The notes: generated by a model not told the origin, from the sequence alone. A stretch of 64,000 nt of DNA from Sinorhizobium fredii NGR234 (GCF_000018545.1 NC_012587.1:372001-436000); one strand, 5' to 3'; positions 43,744 to 54,861 are shown, counted from the first letter of the stretch. Made by a program: numbers and translations.

Positions 43744-45312
43744 GTGAAAGACCCCGAACACGGCGCAAAGCCGTCTGAATCCGGGGCGTCGGCAGCAGGT
43801 CGTGGCGAGGCGCATAAGCTTGTGCCGCGCGGCGGCAAGGGGAAACGGAGGCGGCGCAAGCCGTCCGGTTCGCCGTCTGCAATTGCCAGCCGATCCGGGC
43901 TTCCCGGAGAAGCAGGGCGTCCCGCAGCACTGGACGAAGCGGAGCCGGCGCGCAAGCGCAAGCGGCGCCGCCGTTCGAAGGCCGCAAGGCCGCAAGGCCA
44001 GGTGCCCGCTGCCGCTTCCGGCGCAGCCGCGGCCCACGAGACATCGATCACCGACAAGAAGGGCCAGAAGCGCAGCAAGAAGGCGCGCCAGCGGCGCGGC
44101 CTGCAGGGACGGCCGCTGACATCCGGCGGCAAGCCGCTTGCGGCCGAGCGGCCCGCCGACAGCCAGCGCCTGCGCGAGACATCGGTCGCGCCGCAACCGC
44201 CGCGCAAGGATGACGTGCGGGCTCCTTATCTGGCGCCGAGCGAACCGCCCGTGCCGCTCTATGCGGCCCTCGACCTCGGCACCAACAATTGCCGGCTGCT
44301 GGTCGCGCAGCCGACCCGGCCGGGGCAGTTCCGCGTCGTCGATGCCTTTTCCCGCATCGTCCGGCTCGGCGAGGGCCTCGGCGCCAGCGGCAGGCTTTCC
44401 GACGATGCGATGGAGCGCTCCGTCGAGGCGCTGAAGATCTGCGCCGGCAAGCTCAACGCCCGCTCGATCCGCCGCCGCCGGCTGATCGCCACCGAGGCGG
44501 CGCGCGCCGCCGAAAATGGCGCGATCTTCATGAAGCGCGTCGCCGAGGAGACCGGCCTCGATCTCGAAATCATCGACCGCGAGACCGAGGCGCGCCTTGC
44601 CGTTTCCGGCTGCTCGTCGCTCGTCGACCGCGAGACCAAGTCGGTCGTGCTCTTCGACATCGGCGGCGGTTCGTCGGAAATCGCCGTGATCCGCATCGGC
44701 GACAACCGCTCGAGCCGGCTTGCCAACCACATCACCCATTGGACCTCGCTGCCCGTCGGCGTCGTCACCCTTTCCGAGCGCCATGGCGGCGAGCATGTCA
44801 CGCCGCAGAGCTTCGAGACGATGGTGCGCGAGGTCGAAGGCATGCTGGACCGCTTCGACGGCCCGTCGGTCGAAGCGCTGGAAAGCGCTTCCGGCAGCGG
44901 CTTCCATCTGATTGGCACGTCGGGCACCGTGACGACGCTTGCCGGCGTCCATCTCGATCTGCCGCGCTACGATCGCCGCCGCGTCGATGGGCTCTGGCTC
45001 TCCGACGACGAGGTCTCGGCCATGCAGGCGCGTCTGCTCTCCTGGGATTTCGCGGCACGCGCCGCCAATCCCTGCATCGGCCCGGATCGCGCCGATCTGG
45101 TGCTCGCCGGCTGCGCGATCCTCGAGGCGATCCGCCGCCGCTGGCCGTCGACGCGGATGCGCGTCGCCGACCGCGGACTGCGCGAGGGCCTGCTTACCGA
45201 CATGATGGCCGACGACGGTGCCTGGCGCCGGGGACGGCCGCGCCGTCACCAGCGCGGCTCCACCCAGGCCGGCGATGAGCGGCAGCGGTCCCACGAAGGG
45301 AACAAGGCATGA
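43744..45312 (+). CDS. ppx: Ppx/GppA-family phosphatase with long basic N-terminal extension
   Basis: A 522-aa exopolyphosphatase/guanosine-pentaphosphatase family protein of the ASKHA fold. The catalytic region starts about residue 172 with [15 protein letters not shown] (phosphate-1 loop) and continues with [16 protein letters not shown] (phosphate-2) and [14 protein letters not shown] (adenosine-type). The first 170 residues are a disordered, Lys/Arg-rich stretch with runs such as KRRRRK and [10 protein letters not shown]. Start GTG 43744 is preferred; TTG 43735 is possible. The last codons overlap rlmE by 4 bp. Confidence 0.85.
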   Translation: MKDPEHGAKPSESGASAAGRGEAHKLVPRGGKGKRRRRKPSGSPSAIASRSGLPGEAGRPAALDEAEPARKRKRRRRSKAARPQGQVPAAASGAAAAHETSITDKKGQKRSKKARQRRGLQGRPLTSGGKPLAAERPADSQRLRETSVAPQPPRKDDVRAPYLAPSEPPVPLYAALDLGTNNCRLLVAQPTRPGQFRVVDAFSRIVRLGEGLGASGRLSDDAMERSVEALKICAGKLNARSIRRRRLIATEAARAAENGAIFMKRVAEETGLDLEIIDRETEARLAVSGCSSLVDRETKSVVLFDIGGGSSEIAVIRIGDNRSSRLANHITHWTSLPVGVVTLSERHGGEHVTPQSFETMVREVEGMLDRFDGPSVEALESASGSGFHLIGTSGTVTTLAGVHLDLPRYDRRRVDGLWLSDDEVSAMQARLLSWDFAARAANPCIGPDRADLVLAGCAILEAIRRRWPSTRMRVADRGLREGLLTDMMADDGAWRRGRPRRHQRGSTQAGDERQRSHEGNKA

Positions 45313-46046
45313 CGAAATCCCCGATCGGCGGCAACCGCAGCGGCCGCAAGCTCGGCCAGAAGGTCAAGAAGGGCAAGCTCAAGGCGTCGTCGCGCCGCTG
45401 GCTGGAGCGGCACATCAACGATCCCTACGTGCAGCGCGCCCAGCTCGAAGGCTATCGCGCCCGGGCGGCCTTCAAGCTGCTGGAGATCGACGAGAAGCAC
45501 AAGATTCTCGCCGGCGCCCGCCGCATCATCGATCTCGGCGCCGCACCCGGAAGCTGGTCGCAGATCGCCGCCAAGGTGACGAACTCGACCGACGCGGACC
45601 CGCGTGTGGCGGCGATCGACTTTCTCGAGATGGACCCGATCCCGGGCGTCCGCTTCCTGCAGCTGGATTTCCTCGATCCTGAGGCGCCGGAAAAGCTGAA
45701 GGAAGCGATCGGCGGGACGCCCGACCTCGTCCTCTCCGACATGGCGGCGCCGACCACCGGCCACCGCCAGACCGACCATCTGCGCACCATGCATCTCTGC
45801 GAGGTGGCGGCGCATTTCGCCGTCGACGTGCTGGCCAAGGGCGGGCACTTTCTCGCAAAAACCTTCCAGGGCGGCACGGAACGCGACCTTCTCAACATGC
45901 TGAAGCAGAATTTCAGCCAGGTCATCCACGTGAAGCCCGCCTCGTCGCGCACCGAATCGGTCGAGATGTTCCTGCTCGCCAAGGGGTTCAAGGGGCGCCG
46001 GAAGGCTGAAACCGAAGAGCCGGCGGAAGACGCCGCGGCGGAGTAG
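45309..46046 (+). CDS. rlmE: 23S rRNA 2'-O-methyltransferase RlmE (FtsJ/RrmJ)
   Basis: A 245-aa SAM-dependent methyltransferase that modifies the A-loop of 23S rRNA (Um2552 in E. coli). The SAM site is [17 protein letters not shown]; the K-D-K-E catalytic tetrad is visible as K in [10 protein letters not shown] in [10 protein letters not shown] in FLAKTFQGG and E in SRTESVEMF. The N-terminus is basic (about 40 residues) and the C-terminus acidic. It overlaps ppx by ATGA, and a VOC gene starts 3 bp after its stop. Confidence 0.95.
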   Translation: MTKSPIGGNRSGRKLGQKVKKGKLKASSRRWLERHINDPYVQRAQLEGYRARAAFKLLEIDEKHKILAGARRIIDLGAAPGSWSQIAAKVTNSTDADPRVAAIDFLEMDPIPGVRFLQLDFLDPEAPEKLKEAIGGTPDLVLSDMAAPTTGHRQTDHLRTMHLCEVAAHFAVDVLAKGGHFLAKTFQGGTERDLLNMLKQNFSQVIHVKPASSRTESVEMFLLAKGFKGRRKAETEEPAEDAAAE

Positions 46047-46049
46047 TCG

Positions 46050-46433
46050 ATGCTGCTTTACGTGACGGTCGGCACCAACGATTTAGAACGCGCTGGCGCG
46101 TTCTATGATGCCGTGCTTCCGACCCTTGGCTACCGCCGCCAGCGGCAGGACGAAACCGAGATCGGCTACGGCGCAGACGGCGATGTGCGCGTCCGCTTCT
46201 GGGTGGTCACCCCGTTCAACCGCGAGCCTGCCACCTATGGCAACGGCGTGAGCATCGCGCTCGCGGCCGAGACGCGGGGCGCCGTCGATGCCTTCCATGC
46301 GGCGGCGCTGGCTGCCGGCGGTGCCGACGAGGGCGCGCCGGGGTTGCGGCCGTTCCACGCGCATTTTTATGGCGCCTGGGTCCGCGATCTCGACGGCAAC
46401 AAGATTGCCGCCGTCTGCGAGCGCCCGGAATAG
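46050..46433 (+). CDS. VOC-family (glyoxalase/bleomycin-resistance-like) protein
   Basis: A 127-aa vicinal-oxygen-chelate fold protein. It has the paired module pattern VTVGTNDLERAGAFYDAVLPTLGYRR and AHFYGAWVRDLDGNKIAAVCE with a metal-type H/E layout. Substrate unknown. It starts 3 bp after rlmE and is probably translated from the same message. Confidence 0.85.
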   Translation: MLLYVTVGTNDLERAGAFYDAVLPTLGYRRQRQDETEIGYGADGDVRVRFWVVTPFNREPATYGNGVSIALAAETRGAVDAFHAAALAAGGADEGAPGLRPFHAHFYGAWVRDLDGNKIAAVCERPE

Positions 46434-46477
46434 AGCACGATGCTGCCCGGGCGGCTTTGTGAGGGCGGTTGGCGGAG

Positions 46478-46530
46478 CCCACCCCCCTCTGCCCTGCCGG
46501 GCATCTCCCCCACAAGGAGGGAGATCGACT
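46478..46530. repeat. REP-like intergenic palindrome
   Basis: Contains CCCTGCCGGGCATCTCCC and a facing GGGAGAT arm (ATCTCCC / GGGAGAT). Blocks like this are common between rhizobial genes. It opens the 545-bp gene-free interval 46434-46978, which is made almost entirely of repeats. Confidence 0.6.
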
Positions 46531-46589
46531 CGCGGCGACCCCCTCGTTCCTGCATTGGCTTTGCAGCACTACGGCATCCGCGGCCTTAC

Positions 46590-46970
46590 ATCACGATGAT
46601 TTTAGGTCAGACCGACCTAAAATCATGAACGTGATCGATTCCAACAGGTTAGAGCCTTTCCTGGTTAAATTGAAGCATTCTGCCGAGCAGGTTTTCGTCA
46701 GGGCAGAGGCGATTGTCGAAGGTCGTACCCGAAGGTACGGCCGAGGCGATCGCCTCTGATCCTGGCGGAAAGATGCCCGGCCCTTCGGGTTGGCTGAAGC
46801 GGGCGGCCTGTTTGCTCGGCTGGCTTGGCCGTATGCGTTGGCTACGCCGCGCGCCAGCCGAGCAAACATTCCACTCCGCTTAAGCCAACAGAATGGTTCA
46901 ATTTAACCAGGAAAGGCTCTAGAGCGGGATGCGGGCGGAAAACCGCACACACTTTTCCTCATCCCGCTCT
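46590..46970. repeat. RIME1-like repeat split by the MITE-like element
   Basis: In reverse orientation to the copy at 33253. The block ATCACGATGATTTTAGG...CGTGATCGATTC (46590-46649) is followed by the MITE and then by GAGCGGGATGCGGGCGG...CATCCCGCTCT (46922-46970). Removing the MITE and one TA restores a near-normal RIME1-like unit. Confidence 0.8.
46650..46921. mobile_element. MITE-like element, copy 2
   Basis: A 272-bp element with the same TIRs and internal sequence as 2459-2731, differing at a few positions and by one base deletion near the left TIR (CTGCCGAGC versus CTGCCGGAGC). Flanked by TA at both ends within a RIME1-like repeat. High identity between copies implies recent movement. 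Confidence 0.88.
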
Positions 46971-46978
46971 ATTGAACG

Positions 46979-48388
46979 TCACTTACCCGCGGTCGCCTCG
47001 GCTTCCCTGAGCGCCTTTCGATGGCCGGAGACGGAAGCGCCGGCATTCTTCGCCATGGTCAGAAAGGGGATCGCCGCCAGCACGTTGGCGACCGCGATGA
47101 TCATGAAGGCGATGTGGAAATCTTCAAGCGCCAGTGGCCCGCCGCCGATCGCCGTCTGGATTTCCAGGATCGCGCCCGCCACCGCCACGCCCAAAGCGAG
47201 ACTGATCTGCTGCAGCACGGCGCTCATCGATGTCGCCTTGCTGGCGTCCGCGTCGTCGATATCGGCGAAGGAGAGCGCGTTGACACTGGTGAAGAAGAAG
47301 GAGCGGGCGAAACCGGCGATAAGCAGGATCGAGATCATGACGAGGTAAGGCGTCGCCGGCGTGAAGAAGCCGTTGGTGAACGTGGTGGCGGCGGCGATGA
47401 CGGCGGCAATGATCAGCGTCGTGCGGAAGCCGGCAAAGGCGAGAACGCGGCGGGCGAGGAATTTTGTGGTAATGGCGCCGACGGCGCCGATGAAGGTGAT
47501 CAGCCCCGACTGGAACGGATTGAGTCCGAAACCGATCTGCAGCATCAGCGGCATCAGGAACGGCACGGCGCCGACGGAAATGCGGAAGACCGTGCCGCCG
47601 ATCGAGGCGGCGCGGAAGGCGCTGTCGCGAAACAGCCGGAGGTCGAGCACCGGGGCGGCATGGCGGCGGGCGTGGAAGATGTAAAGGAAGGTCGCTGCGA
47701 CGCCGGCCGAGACGGAGGCGATGCCGACCGCCGGCGGCAGGGCCGGCAGGCTGATGACGGAAAGGCCGAAGACGATCCCCGACGCGGCGATGCCGCCGAG
47801 CAGGAAGCCGAGAATATCGACCGGCGGCGGGTTATGTCGCTCCATCTCGGGCAGGTAGATGCCCGAGAGCACATAGCCGGCAATACCGACCGGCACATTG
47901 ATCAAGAAGATCCAGTGCCAGGAGAAATAGGTGGTGATGAAGCCGCCGAGCGGCGGGCCGGCCAGCGGGCCGACAAGGGCCGGGATGGTGAGCAGCGCCA
48001 TGGCCGAGACGAGCTCGCTGCGCGGCGTGCCGCGCACCAGCACGAGGCGCGCCACCGGCGTCATCATCGCGCCGCCCATGCCCTGAAGAAAGCGTGAGAG
48101 AACGAAGGACAGCAGGCTGTCGGCGGCGGCACAGAAGACAGAGCCGGCGATGAAGACGAGCATCGCCGCGCGGAAGATGCGCTTGGCACCGAAGCGGTCG
48201 GCCATCCAGCCGCTCAAGGGAATGAAGATCGCGAGCGCCACCATGTAGGCGGTGAGCGCCAGTTTCAGCGTGATCGGCCCGACGCCGATATCATGCGCGA
48301 TCGCCGGCAGCGACGTCGAAATGACGGTGGAATCCATCTGCTCCATGAAGAGAGCGACAGCGAGGATCATCGGGACGATGCGATTCAT
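46979..48388 (-). CDS. MFS drug:H+ antiporter (DHA2 type)
   Basis: A 469-aa exporter of the EmrB/QacA (14-helix) DHA2 group. The N-terminal helix reads IVPMILAVALFMEQMDSTVISTSLP with the conserved D and T residues; motif A is GWMADRFGAKRIF; motif C-like sequence is VGPLAGPPLGGFITTYFSWHWIFLINVPVG. Start at ATG 48388; a longer frame upstream has no transporter features. It is divergent from the MBL-fold gene. Substrate unknown. Confidence 0.88.
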   Translation of the reverse strand: MNRIVPMILAVALFMEQMDSTVISTSLPAIAHDIGVGPITLKLALTAYMVALAIFIPLSGWMADRFGAKRIFRAAMLVFIAGSVFCAAADSLLSFVLSRFLQGMGGAMMTPVARLVLVRGTPRSELVSAMALLTIPALVGPLAGPPLGGFITTYFSWHWIFLINVPVGIAGYVLSGIYLPEMERHNPPPVDILGFLLGGIAASGIVFGLSVISLPALPPAVGIASVSAGVAATFLYIFHARRHAAPVLDLRLFRDSAFRAASIGGTVFRISVGAVPFLMPLMLQIGFGLNPFQSGLITFIGAVGAITTKFLARRVLAFAGFRTTLIIAAVIAAATTFTNGFFTPATPYLVMISILLIAGFARSFFFTSVNALSFADIDDADASKATSMSAVLQQISLALGVAVAGAILEIQTAIGGGPLALEDFHIAFMIIAVANVLAAIPFLTMAKNAGASVSGHRKALREAEATAGK

Positions 48389-48565
48389 GAGAGGCTCTGG
48401 ATGCGGGGTCGGCGTCCGGTAGACGGTTCCGGTGGCTTTGTCGGGGCAAAACCGGCGATTGCAGATCAAAAGCCTGTGATCCGGCTGACCTTTTCTGTCA
48501 AGGCCGCTACTTCTTGCCTGCCGGCGCACGACAGTAGGGGCAGCGCCAATCAACAGGAGCGATCA

Positions 48566-49549
48566 ATGATCACACAGAACCTGAAGCGCCGAACCTTGTT
48601 CGGGGCAGGGGCGGCTGCCTTGGCGGCGCCGGGCCTCTTGACCGGAATTGCGAATGCGCAGGAAAGTGCAGAAAAGGACGCCATGACCAAGGATGCGGCT
48701 TTGAAGACGTTCAGGCTCGGTACCTTTAAGGTGACGGTGATCAGCGACGGCACGCGCGCCTCGGACAATCCGCACGAGACCTACGGCACCAATCAGCCGG
48801 CGGAAGCCGTCACCGCGCTGCTCGAACAGAACTTTTTGCCGGGCAGCGGATTCATCAACGGCTTTTCCCCGGTCCTGGTCGATACCGGGTCGGAGATCGT
48901 GTTGTTCGACACCGGGCTCGGCGAAGGCGGTCGGGCGGCCGGGACCGGAAAACTCGCGGACGGCATCCGCGCCGCCGGTTACACGCCCGAGCAGGTCTCG
49001 GTCATCGTCATCACCCACATGCATGGCGATCATATCGGCGGCCTCACGGAAGGCGGCAAGCCGGCCTTCGCGAACGCCCGCTATGTGACCGGCCAAGTCG
49101 AGTTCGACTTCTGGAAGGATGCGGCCCGCGTCGGCACGCCGGCCGAGAACGGCCACAAGGCGGTGCTTGCCAAGGTCGCGCCGCTGGCGGAAAAGACCAC
49201 GTTCATCGCCGACGGTGTCGAGGTCGTGCCGGGGATCGCGGCCATCGCCGCCTTCGGCCATTCCCCGGGACATATGATCTACCGCCTCGAATCCGAGGGC
49301 AAGGCGCTGATCCTGACCGCGGATACGGCCAACCACTACGTCCTGTCGCTGCAGCGGCCGGATTGGGAGGTCCGCTTCGACATGGACAAGGCCGCGGCGA
49401 GCGCGACACGGCGCAAGGTCTTCGACATGATCGCAACCGATCGGCTGCCCTTCATCGGCTATCACATGCCGTTCCCGGCCGTCGGCTTCGTCGAGCGGCA
49501 GGACCAGGGTTACCGCTTCGTGCCGGCGACCTACCAGTTCGACATCTGA
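48566..49549 (+). CDS. MBL-fold hydrolase with Tat signal peptide
   Basis: A 327-aa metallo-beta-lactamase-fold enzyme with a twin-arginine leader (KRRTLFGAGAAALAAPGLLTG, cleavage near residue 30). The metal motif is THMHGDHIGGL; a second histidine follows in FGHSPGHMIY and an aspartate in LTADTANHY. Family members include quorum-quenching lactonases and phosphodiesterases, so substrate is open. ATG 48566 has AGGAG 7 bp upstream. It ends in a 49588-49611 hairpin. Confidence 0.87.
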   Translation: MITQNLKRRTLFGAGAAALAAPGLLTGIANAQESAEKDAMTKDAALKTFRLGTFKVTVISDGTRASDNPHETYGTNQPAEAVTALLEQNFLPGSGFINGFSPVLVDTGSEIVLFDTGLGEGGRAAGTGKLADGIRAAGYTPEQVSVIVITHMHGDHIGGLTEGGKPAFANARYVTGQVEFDFWKDAARVGTPAENGHKAVLAKVAPLAEKTTFIADGVEVVPGIAAIAAFGHSPGHMIYRLESEGKALILTADTANHYVLSLQRPDWEVRFDMDKAAASATRRKVFDMIATDRLPFIGYHMPFPAVGFVERQDQGYRFVPATYQFDI

Positions 49550-49587
49550 TTTCAGCATCTTGTTGCGCTGCAGCAACAAATTTGCGG

Positions 49588-49611
49588 GGCCCGGGAGAAT
49601 TCCGGGCCTTA
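49588..49611 (+). terminator. Probable terminator after the MBL-fold gene
   Basis: Stem GGCCCGG / CCGGGCC followed by TTAACTATTTT. A second dyad TTGTTGC / GCAACAA lies just before it (49561-49580). Confidence 0.6.
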
Positions 49612-49673
49612 ACTATTTTCATTCTGACATATCCGTGTTACGAGCCCTCGCCAACTTCCAAGACAAGCTTTGA

Positions 49674-51242
<1,569 letters not shown>

Positions 51243-51323
51243 TACCTTAAGTGGGACGCCGTCCGGCGTCCCACTTCCGTCCTCTGTCCCTTATCCCATC
51301 TGAGAATTTGAAGCGGAGCACCG

Positions 51324-51740
51324 ATGTCGGGGTTCGAGATCTTCTGGCCCGTGGTCGCCCATGTCGGGCTCGTCTTCATGCTCTATGCGCTTCTCTCGCT
51401 GCGCCGGTCTGCGGTGGTCCGCGCCGGCAAGGCGGAGGCGTCGCAGTTTCGCGAAAACCGCGGAGAGCCGAGCGAGAGCCTGGTCGTGCGCAACAGCATC
51501 GCCAACCAGTTCGAACTGCCGACGCTTTTCCATGTGTGCTGCGTTCTCTGCTTCGTCACCGAAGCCGACAGCCTTCTGGCGGTGGGTCTCGCCTGGATTT
51601 TCGTCGGCTTCCGCTACGCGCACGCCTTCGTGCACGTGACCAGCAATCGGCTTCGGTATCGTGGCCCTCTCTTCCTGGCCGGCTTTGTGACGCTCGGCGC
51701 CATGTGGGCTTGGCTTGCCCTCTGGATGGCGATGAACTGA
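51324..51740 (+). CDS. MAPEG-family membrane protein
   Basis: A 138-aa protein with four helices and the family signature RNSIANQFELPTLFH followed by FVGFRYAHAFVHVTSNRLRYRG, as in microsomal GST-like (MAPEG) proteins. It may conjugate or reduce lipid-derived electrophiles; substrate unknown. It follows guaB by 81 bp. Confidence 0.88.
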   Translation: MSGFEIFWPVVAHVGLVFMLYALLSLRRSAVVRAGKAEASQFRENRGEPSESLVVRNSIANQFELPTLFHVCCVLCFVTEADSLLAVGLAWIFVGFRYAHAFVHVTSNRLRYRGPLFLAGFVTLGAMWAWLALWMAMN

Positions 51741-51769
51741 CGATCGCCTGCCGTTTGCCGGCGTCAATG

Positions 51770-51785
51770 TCTCAGTTCTGAGACG
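51770..51785. promoter_or_regulatory. 16-bp palindrome before the alcohol dehydrogenase gene
   Basis: GTCTCAG-TT-CTGAGAC, a perfect inverted repeat about 100 bp upstream of the adh start, where an activator such as an AcoR-type protein could bind. The regulator is not known. Confidence 0.45.
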
Positions 51786-51884
51786 ATCTCCCTGCCGAAC
51801 CGCCGCATCTTGATGGAGGTCAAGGGATTGTGGCGCGCACCGCCGCTAGACTTCCTTCGTCGACCATCGGAGGAGGAGATCGAT

Positions 51885-52910
51885 ATGACCGGAACAATGA
51901 AAGCCGCCGTCGTGCGCGAGTTCGGCAAGCCGCTCGTGATCGAGGAATTGCCGATACCGCAGCCGGGACCGGGGCAGGTCCTCATCAAATACGAGGCCAC
52001 GGGCGTGTGCCACACCGACCTGCACGCTGCAAAGGGCGACTGGCCGGTGAGGCCCAATCCGCCCTTCATTCCCGGCCACGAAGGGGTCGGCTACGTCGCC
52101 AAGCTCGGCGCCGGCGTGACGCGGCTGAAGGAGGGCGATCGGGTCGGGGTGCCATGGCTGCATACCGCCTGCGGCTGCTGCACGCCATGCCGCACCGGCT
52201 GGGAGACGCTGTGCGGCAGCCAGCAGAACACCGGCTATTCGGTCGACGGCACCTTCGCCCAATACGGCCTGGCGGATCCGGATTTCGTCGGCACGCTGCC
52301 CGCCAAGCTGGAGTTCGGCCCGGCCGCGCCGGTACTTTGCGCCGGCGTCACCGTCTACAAGGGCCTGAAGGAGACGGAGGTGAGACCCGGCGAATGGGTG
52401 CTCGTCTCCGGCATCGGCGGACTCGGCCACATGGCCGTGCAATATGCCAAGGCCATGGGCATGCATGTCGCCGCGGCCGACATCTTCCCCGACAAGCTGG
52501 CGCTCGCCGAGAAGCTCGGCGCCGACCTTGTCGTCGATGCAAAGGCGGCGGACGCTATCGAGGAGGTGCAAAAGCGGACCGGCGGTGTCCACGGGGCGCT
52601 TGTCACGGCGGTCTCGCCAAAGGCGATGGAGCAGGCCTACCGTATGCTGCGTTCGAAGGGCACCATGGCCCTCGTCGGTTTGCCGCCGAGCCAGATCTGC
52701 CTGCCCGTCTTCGACACGGTGCTGAAGCGCATCACGGTGCGCGGCTCGATCGTCGGCACCCGCCAGGATCTGGAGGAGGCGTTGGAATTTGCCGGCGAGG
52801 GCAAGGTCGGGGCTCACTTCTCCTGGGACAAGATCGAAAACATCAACGCCATCTTCGAGCGCATGGAAGAAGGCAAGATCGACGGTCGCATCGTTCTCGA
52901 TCTGAACTGA
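51885..52910 (+). CDS. adhP: Zinc-dependent alcohol dehydrogenase
   Basis: A 341-aa medium-chain dehydrogenase. The catalytic zinc ligands are C and H in GVCHTDLHAAKG and the GHEGVGYV region; the structural-zinc cysteines lie in CGCCTPCRTGWETLC. The NAD site is SGIGGLGHMAVQYAK. It interconverts primary alcohols and aldehydes. ATG 51885 with a perfect GGAGGAGG site; a longer frame from 51810 is rejected. AdhP-like (ethanol-preferring) by length. Confidence 0.92.
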   Translation: MTGTMKAAVVREFGKPLVIEELPIPQPGPGQVLIKYEATGVCHTDLHAAKGDWPVRPNPPFIPGHEGVGYVAKLGAGVTRLKEGDRVGVPWLHTACGCCTPCRTGWETLCGSQQNTGYSVDGTFAQYGLADPDFVGTLPAKLEFGPAAPVLCAGVTVYKGLKETEVRPGEWVLVSGIGGLGHMAVQYAKAMGMHVAAADIFPDKLALAEKLGADLVVDAKAADAIEEVQKRTGGVHGALVTAVSPKAMEQAYRMLRSKGTMALVGLPPSQICLPVFDTVLKRITVRGSIVGTRQDLEEALEFAGEGKVGAHFSWDKIENINAIFERMEEGKIDGRIVLDLN

Positions 52911-53033
52911 AAGGCTCTGGATCACGACAAGTAACGCAGTTTTGACGCGTGCCTGCCGCCCGCTGACCTATCCTGTCGGCGGGCGGTGCGGCCATCGCCG
53001 CGCCGCCTTCGGAAAACGCCGAAGGAGAGCGTC

Positions 53034-53909
53034 ATGAACAAGCCTGTGATCACTCAGGCAATGATCGATGCCTATGACGAATACACGCATCTGACCCTGG
53101 ATCGCCGCCGCTTCATGGAGAGGCTGACGGCGCTCGCCGGCACGGCGGCGGCCGCCGCGGCAATCGCCCCTTTGCTCGCCGCCAACAGCGCCAAGGCCGA
53201 AATGGTCGCCGCGACGGACGAACGGATCAAGGGGGAGGACATCACCTATCCGGGTGCCGACGGCGAGATGAAGGGCTATCTGGTCAAGCCCGCCAATGCA
53301 TCCGGCAAGCTTCCGGCGGTGATCGTCATCCACGAGAACCGCGGCCTCAATCCGCATATCAAGGACGTCGCGCGTCGCGTCGCGCTCGACGGATTCGTCG
53401 CCCTCGCTCCCGATTTCCTGTCGCCCGATGGCGGCACGCCTGAAGACGAGGACAAGGCGCGCGAGATGATCAGCGCGCTCGACGCCGGTGAAACCAACGC
53501 CAATGCGGTCGCCACCGTCGCCTTCCTCAAGGGTCATGCGGAAAGCACCGGCAATGTCGGCGCGATCGGCTTTTGCTGGGGTGGCGGCATGGTCAATCGT
53601 CTTGCGGTCAATTCTCCCGATCTGAAGGCCGGCGTCGCCTATTACGGCTCCCAGCCGAAGGCCGAGGACGTGCCGAAGATCAAGGCCGCCATGCTGCTCC
53701 ACTATGCGGGGCTCGACGAGCGCATCAATGCCGGCATCGATGCTTACCGCAAGGCACTGACGGAGAACGGCAAGGACGCCACGATCTATGTCTATGACGG
53801 CGTCAACCATGCCTTCAACAACGATACTTCGGCCGCCCGCTACGACAAGGCGGCAGCCGAACTCGCCTGGGGACGGACCGTCGAGTTCCTGAAGACAAAA
53901 CTTGCCTGA
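53034..53909 (+). CDS. Dienelactone hydrolase family protein, Tat-type leader
   Basis: A 291-aa alpha/beta hydrolase. The catalytic triad is visible: cysteine in GFCWGGGM, aspartate in AGLDERIN and histidine in GVNHAFNN, the DLH signature. An N-terminal extension (about 55 residues) holds DRRRFMERLTALAG and a hydrophobic stretch, resembling a Tat signal. The chlorocatechol pathway genes are absent, so a broader esterase role is more likely. Confidence 0.85.
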   Translation: MNKPVITQAMIDAYDEYTHLTLDRRRFMERLTALAGTAAAAAAIAPLLAANSAKAEMVAATDERIKGEDITYPGADGEMKGYLVKPANASGKLPAVIVIHENRGLNPHIKDVARRVALDGFVALAPDFLSPDGGTPEDEDKAREMISALDAGETNANAVATVAFLKGHAESTGNVGAIGFCWGGGMVNRLAVNSPDLKAGVAYYGSQPKAEDVPKIKAAMLLHYAGLDERINAGIDAYRKALTENGKDATIYVYDGVNHAFNNDTSAARYDKAAAELAWGRTVEFLKTKLA

Positions 53910-53949
53910 CGGACGACGAATAGCGGCAGAGGGACCACTATGCGCGATC

Positions 53950-54861
53950 CTACCGCTCGGCCCCCTTTAGGATCGAGCGGGCACAATCGACGATCGCTTC
54001 GCCCAGCGCCTCCATATCGCGCCGGCGCGGATTGCTGCGGCGCCAGATGAGCCCGATCTCGCGTGCCGGCCCGGGCTCGGCAAAGGGCACGATGCGGATG
54101 GCGTTGCGCGCCGCCTCGCTCGGGATGGCGATCTCCGGAATGAGCGTCATGCCCATGCCGTTCGCGACCATCTGCAGAAGTGTCGCCATGGAGGTGGCGC
54201 CGAAGCTCATCAGCTGCCGCTTGCCGGCGCTGTTGCAGACGGCCAGCGCCTGATCGCGCAGGCAATGGCCTTCTTCGAGCAGGAGCAGTTGCGAGATATC
54301 GACCTGCGCCTCGGTCAGCGGCGACATCAGCACCTTCCGGTCGTTGTCTGCGACCGCCATGAAGAAGCGGTCCGAAAACAGCGGGCGCGCGGCGATGCCG
54401 TCTGCATCGATCGGCAACGCGGCGACGACCGCGTCGAGCCGGCCGTCACCGAGGTCGGCGATCAGCCTGTCGGTCAGCGATTCCTTGAGCTCGATCTCGA
54501 TCGCCGCATATCGCGCCCGAAGATATGGGATGAGCTGCGGCACCAGATAGGGGGCCAGCGTCGGGATGACCCCAAGGCGGACGCGTCCGTCGAGCGTCCC
54601 GGAATTGGCACGGGCGCTTTCCTCGAGCCGGTCGACATCGGCGAGGATGGCCCGGACCCGCGTCAGCACGTCCTCGCCCTTGGCGGTCAGGAACACGCCG
54701 CCGCGGCTCCTTTCGACGAGCTTGACGCCGAGATGCTCTTCCATCTCCATGATCTGCGCCGAAAGGGCCGGCTGGCTGACATGGGCGAGCTCTGCGGCGC
54801 GGCCGAAATGGCGGGCGGTCGCGAGAGCATCGAAATAGCGCATCTGTCGAAGCGTGAGCAT
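53950..54861 (-). CDS. oxyR: LysR-family peroxide regulator OxyR
   Basis: A 303-aa LysR-type regulator with the redox cysteines C200 and C209 in GHCLRDQALAVCN, spacing identical to OxyR C199/C208, which form a disulphide on H2O2 exposure. HTH at about 1-60 (HFGRAAELAHVSQPALSAQI). In S. meliloti oxyR lies divergently beside the catalase gene katA; here the upstream neighbour is another LysR gene, and no catalase is visible in the window. Confidence 0.92.
   Translation of the reverse strand: MLTLRQMRYFDALATARHFGRAAELAHVSQPALSAQIMEMEEHLGVKLVERSRGGVFLTAKGEDVLTRVRAILADVDRLEESARANSGTLDGRVRLGVIPTLAPYLVPQLIPYLRARYAAIEIELKESLTDRLIADLGDGRLDAVVAALPIDADGIAARPLFSDRFFMAVADNDRKVLMSPLTEAQVDISQLLLLEEGHCLRDQALAVCNSAGKRQLMSFGATSMATLLQMVANGMGMTLIPEIAIPSEAARNAIRIVPFAEPGPAREIGLIWRRSNPRRRDMEALGEAIVDCARSILKGAER

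Noticed and set aside
46434..46978. Possible tandem-repeat or CRISPR-like array
   Set aside because: The interval is explained by one REP-like block, one RIME1-like unit and one MITE-like insertion; there are no regularly spaced direct repeats.
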